Positions 8,461-14,748 of a stretch of 14,748 bases of DNA are shown one piece after another; within the stretch, counting starts at the first letter, position 1, and the number at the start of each line of letters is the position of its first letter. The translations under genes were made by a program, and so were the position numbers. The stretch is from NCBI GenBank assembly GCA_030152585.1, contig JASLJC010000005.1, positions 1-14,748 of the forward strand, in the 5' to 3' direction. Source of the stretch: Savagea sp. (GTDB taxonomy: Bacteria; Bacillota; Bacilli; Bacillales_A; Planococcaceae). Under the pieces are notes generated by a model. The model was given only the letters and a program-made list of their open reading frames with translations, ran no database searches and was not told where the DNA came from.

Positions 8461-8476
8461 ATAAAACGATCAGGTA

Positions 8477-9397
8477 TTAAAAATAATGCGCAAGTTTCAT
8501 CGCTTTTTGCGTATTTGCAAAGTGCCATTTTGAAATGGAACGTAATGAAGAAGTACCTTTTCGTTTTAAAATTTGTGCGGCCACTTCGTCTACTTTTCGA
8601 CTAGCTCCTTTCGGGAGTGTTACACCGATCGTTTCACTGAGTCTTTCCATTTCTTGAATGAAGGCGACTCGAGCTAATATCGAAGCTGCTGCGACTGCTA
8701 GGTGGACGGATTCTGCTTGTGTAGCAAAATGAACGTTATTTCGTACGACATCTGGCATATCTTTTAAGTAGTTGAAGTACGTTGAACGTTGAGCAAATTG
8801 GTCGATTAAAATAAATGGTGTTGTCTGCAGTTGTTCACAGACGTTACGCAACGCTCGATTGTGTAAAATGGCTTTCATTTTTCCTTGTGACATTGGCTCT
8901 TGTTGCCACGTATTGTACGTTTCGTTATCGAGTATTTGGACGTCATACGTCGTCACACGTTGAATAGATGGTGCGAGTTTTATCATTTGTTCATCAGATA
9001 GTTGCTTTGAATCACGAACGCCGAGTGTTCGTAAAAATTCAATTTGATCTTCTTTTACGAAACAAGCAGCGACCGTAATTGGCCCGAAGTAATCTCCTGT
9101 ACCTGTTTCATCTGAACCGAGTACAGACATCGTACTAATTGTTGGTGGCAACGGATCACCTTTCGAATGGGAAATTTTTGTCTCGGTCGGTTTGGAGTGG
9201 AAATATTGCGAGCCGACTTGCGCTGCATTTTTTCCTTGAAACAAAATTTTACCAGAACGATAAACGGTAATTGAAATATGATCTTTTTTTGCAGCAAATA
9301 CAATACCGGGTCCTTTTCGTTCAACTTGATACGGTTTAAGTTGTGTAATCAATTGATTCGTTTCGTCTTTTGTTGCAACATGTACGAAATGTGTCAT
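8477..9397 (-). CDS. rnhC: Ribonuclease HIII
   Basis: A 306-residue RNase HIII that cleaves the RNA strand of RNA-DNA hybrids. The N-terminal substrate-binding (TBP-like) domain spans about residues 1-85, and the type 2 RNase H domain follows. Active-site acids are visible: D96 and E97 in GSDETGTGDYFGP, D199 in ILIDQF, and E229 just before the VAAASILAR helix. The Asp-Glu start of the motif and the extra N-terminal domain separate it from RNase HII. I set the start at 9397 because AAAGGA lies 8 nt upstream on this strand; an in-frame ATG 30 bp further out lacks such a site. It is convergent with pheT and divergent from zapA. A TTGTAG/TATCAT pair on this strand (9479-9484 and 9458-9463) is a weak promoter candidate. 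Confidence 0.95.
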   Translation of the reverse strand: MTHFVHVATKDETNQLITQLKPYQVERKGPGIVFAAKKDHISITVYRSGKILFQGKNAAQVGSQYFHSKPTETKISHSKGDPLPPTISTMSVLGSDETGTGDYFGPITVAACFVKEDQIEFLRTLGVRDSKQLSDEQMIKLAPSIQRVTTYDVQILDNETYNTWQQEPMSQGKMKAILHNRALRNVCEQLQTTPFILIDQFAQRSTYFNYLKDMPDVVRNNVHFATQAESVHLAVAAASILARVAFIQEMERLSETIGVTLPKGASRKVDEVAAQILKRKGTSSLRSISKWHFANTQKAMKLAHYF

Positions 9398-9487
9398 GAG
9401 TAAAATCCTTTCTCTTTCAGCGCACATTAGCTCAAAGTGGCATCGGGTGCGCCAAATATGATAAAATTAAATATACGACTACAAAAC

Positions 9488-9515
9488 TCGAAATGGATAG
9501 AGTTCAACGTATAAT
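9488..9515 (+). promoter_or_regulatory. Candidate sigma-A promoter for zapA-polX-mutS2
   Basis: A perfect TATAAT at 9510-9515 is preceded, after 16 bp, by TCGAAA (9488-9493; four of six consensus bases). It sits 27 bp before the zapA start in the divergent rnhC-zapA gap. The -10 is strong and the -35 is weak. Confidence 0.5.
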
Positions 9516-9542
9516 AACGATAAACTGTGAGGAGGTCAATAG

Positions 9543-9779
9543 TTGGCGAGCGAAGGAAAGACGAGAGTAACCGTCGAAATTTATGGTCAAACATACGTCA
9601 TGGTAGGACCCGAATCACGTGAACATATGAAAGAAGTAGCTCGTATCGTTGATCAAACGATGCGTGAAATAAAAGAAAAAAGTCCAACATTAGATATGAC
9701 GCGAATTGCTGTATTGACAGCATTGAATAGCGTCAATGATCGATTGAAAGTAGAAAGTGAACGAGAGAAAGAAAAGTGA
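9543..9779 (+). CDS. zapA: Cell division protein ZapA
   Basis: A 78-residue cytoplasmic protein that bundles and stabilises FtsZ filaments at the division site. The N-terminal beta segment (RVTVEIYGQTYVM) and the long C-terminal helix with ARIVDQTMREI and TRIAVLTALNSVNDRL are typical of Firmicute ZapA, and the length fits. It starts with TTG, supported by GGAGG at 9531-9535 spaced 7 nt away; no in-frame ATG lies ahead of the conserved region. Its stop codon overlaps the GAGGG ribosome binding site of polX. B. subtilis has a cvpA-like gene (yshB) between zapA and polX that is absent here. Confidence 0.92.
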   Translation: MASEGKTRVTVEIYGQTYVMVGPESREHMKEVARIVDQTMREIKEKSPTLDMTRIAVLTALNSVNDRLKVESEREKEK

Positions 9780-9788
9780 GGGCTTGAT

Positions 9789-11507
9789 ATGAATATTAAA
9801 GTGATGATTCAAACATTAGAAAAAATAGCACTTTATTTAGAATTAATCGGGAGTAATCCTTTTAAAATTCAAGCTTACCGTCGAGCAGCTGAAACGTTAG
9901 AGCGAGATGGACGTAGTTTAAATGAAATGGATAATTTATTTGAGCTGAAAGGAATCGGAAAAAGTACCGGTGACGTGTTACGCGATTTGATAGAGAACGG
10001 CGAGTCACAGCTATTGAAGCAATTAGAAGAAGAAGTACCGCATGGACTCATTGAATTATTACAAGTTCCAGGACTCGGCGGGAAGCGAATTGCAACTTTA
10101 TATAAAGCGTTAAACATTGATTCGTTAACGGCTTTGTATGAAGCATGTGAGCGAAACGAAGTGAGCGCTTTACGAGGTTTCGGTAAAAAAACAGAAGAAA
10201 ATTATATGAAAGCGATCGAATCATTACGCGAACGTATCGATCGACATCCGTATTGGACGTTAGAAAAAATTGTTTCAAAGATTACGTCAGTTTTATCGTC
10301 TATTTCAGAAATTACTCGTTTTGAAGTTGCAGGAAGCTTTCGTCGAAAAGAAGAGACGAGTAGTGATTTAGATTTTATCGTGGCGACAGATGAACCATTT
10401 ATTGTAACAGAGCAAATAAAAGGTAAACTTCCGATTGAATCAATTATCGGGTCAGGAGAGACGAAATTTTCATTTACGATGCGAGCACCACAGTTATTGG
10501 ATGTAGATTTCCGTTTTGTGACAGCGGAACAATTTGCAACCGCACTTCACCATTTTACAGGATCAAAGCATCATAACGTGCGCATGCGTCAAATCGCCAA
10601 AAGTCGAAATGAAAAAATAAGTGAATACGGTGTCGAAACGAAAGACGGTAAGCGTAAAACGTTCGAAACAGAAGAACAATTTTTCGCTCATTTTCAATTG
10701 CCTTATATTCCACCTGCGATACGTCAAGACGGAACAGAAGTCGATCGGATGAACGAATGGACATCGATTATTCAACGAGAACATATTCAAAGTGATTTGC
10801 ATATGCATACGACGTGGTCAGATGGTGCATATTCTATTGAAGAAATGGGAGAGGCATTGCGTCAACAAGGGTATACGCACGGTGTCATTACGGATCATTC
10901 CAACCATTTAAAAGTAGCGAACGGTTTAAGTCCAGAACGATTACAACGTCAAATTGAAGAAGTCCGTCGCGCCAACGAAAAGTGGGATGACTTTACATTA
11001 TATATCGGAACGGAAATGGACATTTTAGCAGATGGTACATTAGATTACGATAATACACTTTTAGCACAACTCGACTTTATCATCGCTTCTATCCATACGA
11101 ATTTTGAACAGACAGAAGATGAAATTATGCATCGCTTAGAAGCGGCTTGTCGAAATCAATATGTTGATTTAATAGCGCATCCAACCGGAAGGGTTGTAGG
11201 GAGAAGAAATCCTTATGCGATCGATATCGATCGTTTTTTACGATTAGCAAAAGAAACGAATACAATTGTTGAGTTAAATGCTAATCCGTATCGTTTTGAT
11301 TTATCTGTGGAACATTTAAAACGAGCTGTCGCATTAGAAGTACCGATTGCGATTAATACGGATGCACACGACATCAATCATCTCTCTTATATGTCACTCG
11401 GTGTAGCATATGCACAAAAAGCTTGGGTGCCTAAAGATCTCGTCGTAAATACGTGGAGTGAGCAACAGTTTAGGCAATATATTGCGAATAAAAGAAAGGA
11501 CGTGTAA
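9789..11507 (+). CDS. polX: DNA polymerase/3'-5' exonuclease PolX
   Basis: A 572-residue family X DNA polymerase with a C-terminal PHP domain, the usual length for bacterial PolX; it acts in gap filling and base-excision repair. The N-terminal helical 8-kDa-like region and helix-hairpin-helix segments (ELKGIGKSTGDVL, LLQVPGLGGKRI) lie in about residues 1-130. The nucleotidyltransferase motif is GSFRRKEETSSDLDF (182-196), with catalytic D193 and D195 and a third Asp in LLDVDFRF. The PHP domain begins near residue 337 with DLHMHTTWSDG and continues with VITDHSNH, GTEMDIL, SIHTNF, IAHPTGR and NTDAHD. All expected metal ligands are therefore present and exonuclease activity is likely. GAGGG at 9778-9782 overlaps the zapA stop, and mutS2 follows after 3 bp. 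Confidence 0.96.
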   Translation: MNIKVMIQTLEKIALYLELIGSNPFKIQAYRRAAETLERDGRSLNEMDNLFELKGIGKSTGDVLRDLIENGESQLLKQLEEEVPHGLIELLQVPGLGGKRIATLYKALNIDSLTALYEACERNEVSALRGFGKKTEENYMKAIESLRERIDRHPYWTLEKIVSKITSVLSSISEITRFEVAGSFRRKEETSSDLDFIVATDEPFIVTEQIKGKLPIESIIGSGETKFSFTMRAPQLLDVDFRFVTAEQFATALHHFTGSKHHNVRMRQIAKSRNEKISEYGVETKDGKRKTFETEEQFFAHFQLPYIPPAIRQDGTEVDRMNEWTSIIQREHIQSDLHMHTTWSDGAYSIEEMGEALRQQGYTHGVITDHSNHLKVANGLSPERLQRQIEEVRRANEKWDDFTLYIGTEMDILADGTLDYDNTLLAQLDFIIASIHTNFEQTEDEIMHRLEAACRNQYVDLIAHPTGRVVGRRNPYAIDIDRFLRLAKETNTIVELNANPYRFDLSVEHLKRAVALEVPIAINTDAHDINHLSYMSLGVAYAQKAWVPKDLVVNTWSEQQFRQYIANKRKDV

Positions 11508-11510
11508 GAC

Positions 11511-13862
11511 TTGGACCGCCATGTCTTTCAAACTTTAGAATTTGATAAAGTGATCGAGCGTGTGACAAAACATTGTGCAACACAAATCGGTCGTGAACAG
11601 TTACAACAATTAACACCATCTACAAACATCGAAGAAGTTCGTTTCCGACTTCATGAAATGGACGAAGCATTAGCCATTTTACGAGTCCGTGCATCTGTGC
11701 CACTCGGCGGTATTTTTGATATTCGTCCTCATGCAAAACGAGCAAAAATAGGAAGTATGCTTGAAGCGATGGAGCTGGTCGAAATCGCAAATACGATACG
11801 AGCAAGTTTACGTTTACGTCAATTTTTAGAACAAATTGAAGAAGAGGAAGAAATTGAAATTCCTTTATTTCTTGCCAAAAAAGATGCTTTTCCAATCGTA
11901 ACGCAAATCGAACACGATATTAAACATGCCATCGACGAAAACGGAAAAGTGTTAGACAGTGCCTCTAGTGCGTTACGCTCAGTTCGTCAAAGTTTAAAAA
12001 CGAAAGAGTCGCGTGTACGCGAACGTTTAGATAGTTATACGAAAAGCCGCGCTAAAATGTTGTCGGATACGTTAGTCACGATTCGAAACGATCGATACGT
12101 ATTACCTGTAAAAGCCGAGTATCGTTCTTCTTTCGGAGGCATCGTTCACGATACATCGGCTTCAGGACAGACGTTATTTATCGAACCGAATGCCGTCGTC
12201 CAAGACAACAATGACATACGAGCACTTAAGCTAAAAGAACGAGAAGAAATTGAGAAAATTTTATGGCAGTTAACAGGAGAAGTACAAAAAGAAGCTGATG
12301 CGCTTTATACGTTAACGGAACAATTAGCGCAAATCGATATGATTGTAGCGAAAGCACGTTACGGTACCGCGAACCGTTATACGAAACCAGAAGTGAACGA
12401 TCGAGGATACATTCGACTGGCCTCCGCGCATCACCCTCTCATTCCGAGAGAAGAAGCTGTACGGAATACGATTGAATTCGGAGACGAGATTACGACAATC
12501 GTTATTACTGGACCGAATACAGGAGGTAAGACCGTCACATTAAAAACAGTCGGTCTAGCAGTGTTAATGGCACAGTCTGGATTGCCGATTCCCGCGTTAG
12601 ACGGATCCGAAATTGCTGTTTTCGATCACGTATTTGCAGATATCGGAGATGAACAATCGATTGAACAAAGTTTAAGTACGTTTTCGAGCCATATGGTGAA
12701 TATCGTCAACATTTTACAACATTACACAGAACGTTCATTGTTATTATTTGACGAACTCGGATCCGGAACAGATCCACAAGAAGGAGCCGCTTTAGCGATT
12801 TCGATATTAGACGAAGTGCACGGTACCGGAGCGCGTGTCATGGCGACGACTCACTATCCTGAACTGAAAGCATATAGTTACAATCGACCAGGTGTAATCA
12901 ATGCTAGCGTCGAATTTGATATTGATACACTAAGTCCGACGTACCGATTATTAATTGGTGTACCTGGACGTAGTAATGCGTTTGAAATTTCTCAACGGCT
13001 CGGTTTGCCGACAGAAATTATTGAACGTGCACGAACGTTTACAGGGACAGATTCTGGGGAAGTCAATGAAATGATTGCATCTCTTGAAACGAGTCGCATC
13101 CAAGCAGAAGAGCAAGAGAAAGCGACAGAAGTATTATTACAAGAAGCGAGTGAACTGCGAGCACAACTTGATGAGCAACTTCGTCAATATGAAGAAGAAA
13201 AAGAAAGATTGAAAGAAAAAGCAAAAGAAAAAGCGAACCGAATCGTCGAAAAAGCGAAAAAAGAAGCAGCCGATGTCATGGAAGAGTTACGCTTCATGCG
13301 AGAGTATGCTAAAACTGAAATTAAAGATCATGAATTAATTGAAATTCAAAAAAGACTTGAAAATGTAACACCTGAAAAAGACTGGCGTAAAGTAAAACAA
13401 CCGGTAGAACAACCGAAACGACCACTCCAAGAAGGTGATGAAGTCATCGTCGTCGACTTCGATCAACGCGGTACATTGTTAGAGAAACAAAAAGATGAAT
13501 GGATTGTTCAAGTCGGAATGTTAAAATTGAACGTTTCAGAAGATCGCTTACAGTTAACAAAACCGAAAAAAGAACCGAAAGTACGTGCGACATCGACTTT
13601 ACATCGAAGGGGTCCAGCGGTCTCAACAGAATTAGATTTACGAGGAGAACGGTATGATGCTGCACTTCGTCGTACAGAAAAATATTTAGACGATGCATTA
13701 CTTGCGAATCATCGTCAAGTATCGATTATTCATGGAAAAGGAACGGGCGCACTTCAAAAAGGTGTACAAAGCTATTTGAAGACGCATTCTCGCGTAGAAC
13801 AATTTCGTTACGGTACTCCGAGCGAAGGTGGATTCGGTGTCACAATTGTAAAGTTAAAATAG
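11511..13862 (+). CDS. mutS2: Endonuclease MutS2 / ribosome-collision factor with Smr domain
   Basis: A 783-residue MutS2, full length for the family. The N-terminal clamp and lever regions have the SSFGGIVHDTSASGQTLF motif (about 207-224). The ATPase has Walker A GPNTGGKT (334-341) and Walker B LLLFDELGSG (D414, E415). A long charged coiled coil covers about 515-615, a KOW-like segment follows (QEGDEVIVVDF), and a C-terminal Smr domain carries LDLRG (708-712) and HGKGTG (741-746). There is no N-terminal mismatch-recognition domain, so this is not MutS. Homologues are tied to suppression of recombination and, in B. subtilis, to splitting of collided ribosomes. It starts at TTG 11511, with GAAAGGA at 11494-11500; the ATG at 11521 is out of frame. 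Confidence 0.96.
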   Translation: MDRHVFQTLEFDKVIERVTKHCATQIGREQLQQLTPSTNIEEVRFRLHEMDEALAILRVRASVPLGGIFDIRPHAKRAKIGSMLEAMELVEIANTIRASLRLRQFLEQIEEEEEIEIPLFLAKKDAFPIVTQIEHDIKHAIDENGKVLDSASSALRSVRQSLKTKESRVRERLDSYTKSRAKMLSDTLVTIRNDRYVLPVKAEYRSSFGGIVHDTSASGQTLFIEPNAVVQDNNDIRALKLKEREEIEKILWQLTGEVQKEADALYTLTEQLAQIDMIVAKARYGTANRYTKPEVNDRGYIRLASAHHPLIPREEAVRNTIEFGDEITTIVITGPNTGGKTVTLKTVGLAVLMAQSGLPIPALDGSEIAVFDHVFADIGDEQSIEQSLSTFSSHMVNIVNILQHYTERSLLLFDELGSGTDPQEGAALAISILDEVHGTGARVMATTHYPELKAYSYNRPGVINASVEFDIDTLSPTYRLLIGVPGRSNAFEISQRLGLPTEIIERARTFTGTDSGEVNEMIASLETSRIQAEEQEKATEVLLQEASELRAQLDEQLRQYEEEKERLKEKAKEKANRIVEKAKKEAADVMEELRFMREYAKTEIKDHELIEIQKRLENVTPEKDWRKVKQPVEQPKRPLQEGDEVIVVDFDQRGTLLEKQKDEWIVQVGMLKLNVSEDRLQLTKPKKEPKVRATSTLHRRGPAVSTELDLRGERYDAALRRTEKYLDDALLANHRQVSIIHGKGTGALQKGVQSYLKTHSRVEQFRYGTPSEGGFGVTIVKLK

Positions 13863-13971
13863 TTGCACAATCGTTTTAAAAATGTAACGATAGAATCGCT
13901 TTCGTTTTGTATAGAAACCATTGTGTAGATAATATTTGAAAATATCACAAAGTAAAAGAAAATGAAGCAAC

Positions 13972-14005
13972 TTACTATCCCCTAGGGGTATATTTATGAT
14001 ATACT
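13972..14005 (+). promoter_or_regulatory. trxA promoter region with overlapping CCCCTAGGGG palindrome
   Basis: An extended -10 element, TGATATACT, is at 13997-14005. An alternative pair, TTACTA (13972-13977) with TATGAT (13995-14000), has a 17-bp spacer. A perfect 10-bp palindrome, CCCCTAGGGG (13979-13988), covers the -35/spacer region. Its right side extends to GGGGTAT, which resembles one half of a CsoR/CstR-type operator and also matches the GGGTAT -10 of sigma-B. No good GTTTAA -35 is seen at the sigma-B distance. Promoter function is likely; the identity of any regulator is inference. A second weak pair, TTGTAT (13907-13912) and TAATAT (13930-13935), lies further upstream. No convincing mutS2 terminator is seen in this gap, so read-through from mutS2 is possible. 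Confidence 0.6.
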
Positions 14006-14042
14006 CCACGTAGAGTTTTAATTTCAAAGGAGGAATTTAACA

Positions 14043-14360
14043 ATGTCATTAATTATTGATGCAACAGACGCAACATTCCAAGAAGAAATCGCAGAAGGTA
14101 CAGTACTCGTTGACTTTTGGGCACCTTGGTGTGGACCATGTAAAATGATCGGACCGGTACTTGAAGAAGTAGCGAACGAAGTAGAAGGTAAAGCAAAAGT
14201 TGTAAAAGTTAACGTAGACGATAACCAACAAACAGCAGCAGCATTCGGTGTTATGTCAATTCCAACACTTATCGTATTCAAAGACGGAGAAGCTGTAGAT
14301 AAAGCAGTTGGTTTCAATCCGAAAGAAGCACTCGTAGAATTAATCGAAAAACACGCATAA
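14043..14360 (+). CDS. trxA: Thioredoxin
   Basis: A 105-residue thioredoxin, the standard length. It reduces protein disulfides in the cytoplasm and is itself recharged by thioredoxin reductase (not in the window). The active site VDFWAPWCGPCKM carries the WCGPC redox motif at about residues 28-32, and the cis-proline segment SIPTL is near residue 74. AAAGGAGG at 14027-14034, spaced 8 nt from the ATG, is a near-perfect ribosome binding site, in line with high expression. The gene has its own promoter region and terminator and appears monocistronic, although mutS2 read-through is possible. In B. subtilis trxA lies near the same cluster but is separated from mutS2 by fatty-acid degradation and etf genes. 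Confidence 0.98.
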   Translation: MSLIIDATDATFQEEIAEGTVLVDFWAPWCGPCKMIGPVLEEVANEVEGKAKVVKVNVDDNQQTAAAFGVMSIPTLIVFKDGEAVDKAVGFNPKEALVELIEKHA

Positions 14361-14371
14361 TTCGAGCGAGC

Positions 14372-14406
14372 AACTGTCTATCACTTTAGTGATAGACAGT
14401 TTTTTT
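14372..14406 (+). terminator. Intrinsic terminator of trxA
   Basis: A perfect 13-bp inverted repeat (14372-14384 with 14389-14401, loop TTTA) runs into seven T at 14400-14406. It lies 12 bp after the trxA stop codon and about 25 bp before the likely insertion-sequence end. Confidence 0.95.
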
Positions 14407-14443
14407 ATTTAATGGTTCTATAATATATGTTGGGGTTTTCACA

Positions 14444-14460
14444 CAAATCCTTCGGATTTG
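14444..14460 (+). repeat. Small hairpin next to the insertion-sequence end
   Basis: CAAATCC (14444-14450) pairs with GGATTTG (14454-14460) around a TTC loop. It overlaps the inner edge of the presumed terminal repeat. Confidence 0.6.
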
Positions 14461-14484
14461 CATGCAAGACATGAAGCTCGCTAT

Positions 14485-14520
14485 CAAGTTCCCAAGCAAG
14501 TTTTCTCGGGAACTTGCTTG
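14485..14520 (+). repeat. Overlapping, mutually exclusive inverted repeats in the IS leader
   Basis: CAAGTTCCC (14485-14493) can pair with GGGAACTTG (14508-14516). The overlapping pair CAAGCAAGTT (14493-14502) with AACTTGCTTG (14511-14520) uses the same AACTTG bases, so only one hairpin can form at a time. The pairings are read directly; any switching role is inference. Confidence 0.6.
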
Positions 14521-14536
14521 AGTGATTTTCAGAGCT

Positions 14537-14576
14537 CGCAATTCCGCAGGCGTCCGCAAATCTGTACGGAATTGTG
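14537..14576 (+). repeat. Inverted repeat in the IS leader
   Basis: CAATTCCG (14539-14546) pairs with CGGAATTG (14567-14574), extended by a G-U and a C-G pair to 14537-14576, around a 20-nt loop. No T-run follows, so it is not an obvious terminator. Confidence 0.55.
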
Positions 14577-14588
14577 CGCATAAAAAAA

Positions 14589-14655
14589 CGTACGTCTCCT
14601 TGTTTTACTATATACTTTGATTGACTAGAAAAAAGTATCAAACAGGAGGCGTACG
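14589..14655 (+). promoter_or_regulatory. Inverted repeat masking the transposase ribosome binding site
   Basis: CGTACGTCTCCT (14589-14600) pairs with AGGAGGCGTACG (14644-14655) over 12 positions, 11 Watson-Crick and one G-U. The right arm contains the ribosome binding site AGGAGG of the transposase. An inner pair, ATACTTT (14612-14618) with AAAGTAT (14632-14638), would extend the structure. Transcripts entering from outside would hide the site. A TATACT at 14611-14616 could start a transcript lacking the left arm, leaving the site free. The pairing is seen; the regulatory role follows the known pattern in other IS elements. Confidence 0.6.
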
Positions 14656-14657
14656 CT

Positions 14658-14748
14658 ATGAACAAGTATAAAGTAACTTACCCGGGATTGGAAGACATGA
14701 TTATTACAAAAGAAGAACTAGTTGAGGGTACCTATCACATTCATTTAG
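14658..14748 (+). CDS. Putative ISL3-type transposase, N-terminal start only (runs off window)
   Basis: Thirty codons are visible from ATG 14658, with AGGAGG 8 nt upstream; the last base of the window is the first base of codon 31. The final TTTAG is not an in-frame stop. The peptide begins MNKYKVTYPGLEDMIITKEE and ends in TYHIHL. To my eye this matches the start of ISL3-family transposases (a YPGLED-type strand ahead of the cysteine-rich zinc ribbon), but 30 residues are too few to be certain. The terminal-repeat-like sequence and structured leader upstream support an insertion-sequence gene. The zinc-ribbon and DDE domains lie outside the window. Confidence 0.55.
   Translation, partial: MNKYKVTYPGLEDMIITKEELVEGTYHIHL

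Larger units (their letters stand above)
14432..14748 (+). mobile_element. Left end of an insertion sequence, probably ISL3 family (continues beyond window)
   Basis: From about 14432 the sequence begins GGGGTTTTCACACAAAT, which resembles the GG-starting, CACA-containing terminal repeats I associate with ISL3-family elements. It is followed by a highly structured non-coding leader and a short start of a transposase-like gene at 14658. The element sits just past the trxA terminator, a neutral insertion point. The 8 bp before it (14424-14431) are AT-rich and could be a target duplication. The right end is outside the window, so element boundaries and family are provisional. Confidence 0.55.

Noticed and set aside
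9398..9427. Ten-residue N-terminal extension of RNase HIII
   Set aside because: The internal ATG at 9397 has AAAGGA 8 nt upstream; the extended start lacks a comparable site.
13920..13950. TTGTG...CACAA pair upstream of trxA as a possible Rex operator
   Set aside because: The half-sites are far too widely spaced for the TTGTGAA-N6-TTCACAA pattern; more likely an AT-rich chance pairing.
14405..14665. Minus-strand open frame of 86 codons opposite the IS leader
   Set aside because: It spans the presumed IS boundary and the inverted repeats, and its peptide shows no recognisable domain. It is best read as a chance frame.
14744..14748. Apparent TAG stop at the very end of the window
   Set aside because: It is out of frame with the gene starting at 14658; that frame remains open at the last base.
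1..14748. Search for CRISPR arrays, tRNA or rRNA genes, toxin-antitoxin or other defence genes
   Set aside because: No regularly spaced repeats, cloverleaf-like sequences or defence-type proteins were seen; apart from the IS end, the coding content is conserved housekeeping and metabolic genes.

Overview
The window looks like a chromosomal segment from a low-to-moderate GC Gram-positive bacterium of the order Bacillales. The evidence is a phenylalanyl-tRNA synthetase operon behind a T-box leader, the B. subtilis-like gene order ysgA-pheS-pheT-rnhC-zapA-polX-mutS2 followed by trxA, strong AGGAGG-type ribosome binding sites, TTG starts, and classic Bacillus-type intrinsic terminators. Genus cannot be settled by eye. 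Two departures from the B. subtilis order are visible: no cvpA-like gene lies between zapA and polX, and mutS2 is followed directly by trxA without the fatty-acid degradation genes.

Layout. Positions 1-2961 hold the end of a methylcitrate-cycle operon: prpC (5' end outside the window), prpD and prpB, closed by a strong terminator at 2994-3028. Together these enzymes convert propionyl-CoA plus oxaloacetate to pyruvate plus succinate. A TatD-family metallohydrolase (3070-3852) and a SpoU-type RNA methyltransferase, ysgA (3876-4631), follow. A sigma-A-like promoter (4634-4662) then drives a phenylalanine T-box leader with a readable UUC specifier, which controls pheS and pheT (4952-8419). A perfect 19-bp inverted repeat separates pheT from the convergent rnhC (RNase HIII, minus strand, 8477-9397).

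Divergently from rnhC, zapA (cell division), polX (PHP-domain DNA polymerase X) and mutS2 (MutS2 with Smr domain) form a tightly packed transcription unit at 9543-13862. The thioredoxin gene trxA (14043-14360) has its own leader with a striking CCCCTAGGGG palindrome over the core promoter, and ends in a strong terminator. From about 14432 the window enters the left end of an insertion sequence, probably ISL3 family. Its transposase start is at 14658 and runs off the window. The IS leader is full of inverted repeats, including one that would mask the transposase ribosome binding site in read-through transcripts.

Most of the window is conserved housekeeping DNA, and I see no cryptic defence system, CRISPR array or novel gene cluster. 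The most interesting signals are regulatory: the palindrome at trxA, the RBS-masking structure and alternative hairpins of the IS, and the phenylalanine T-box.
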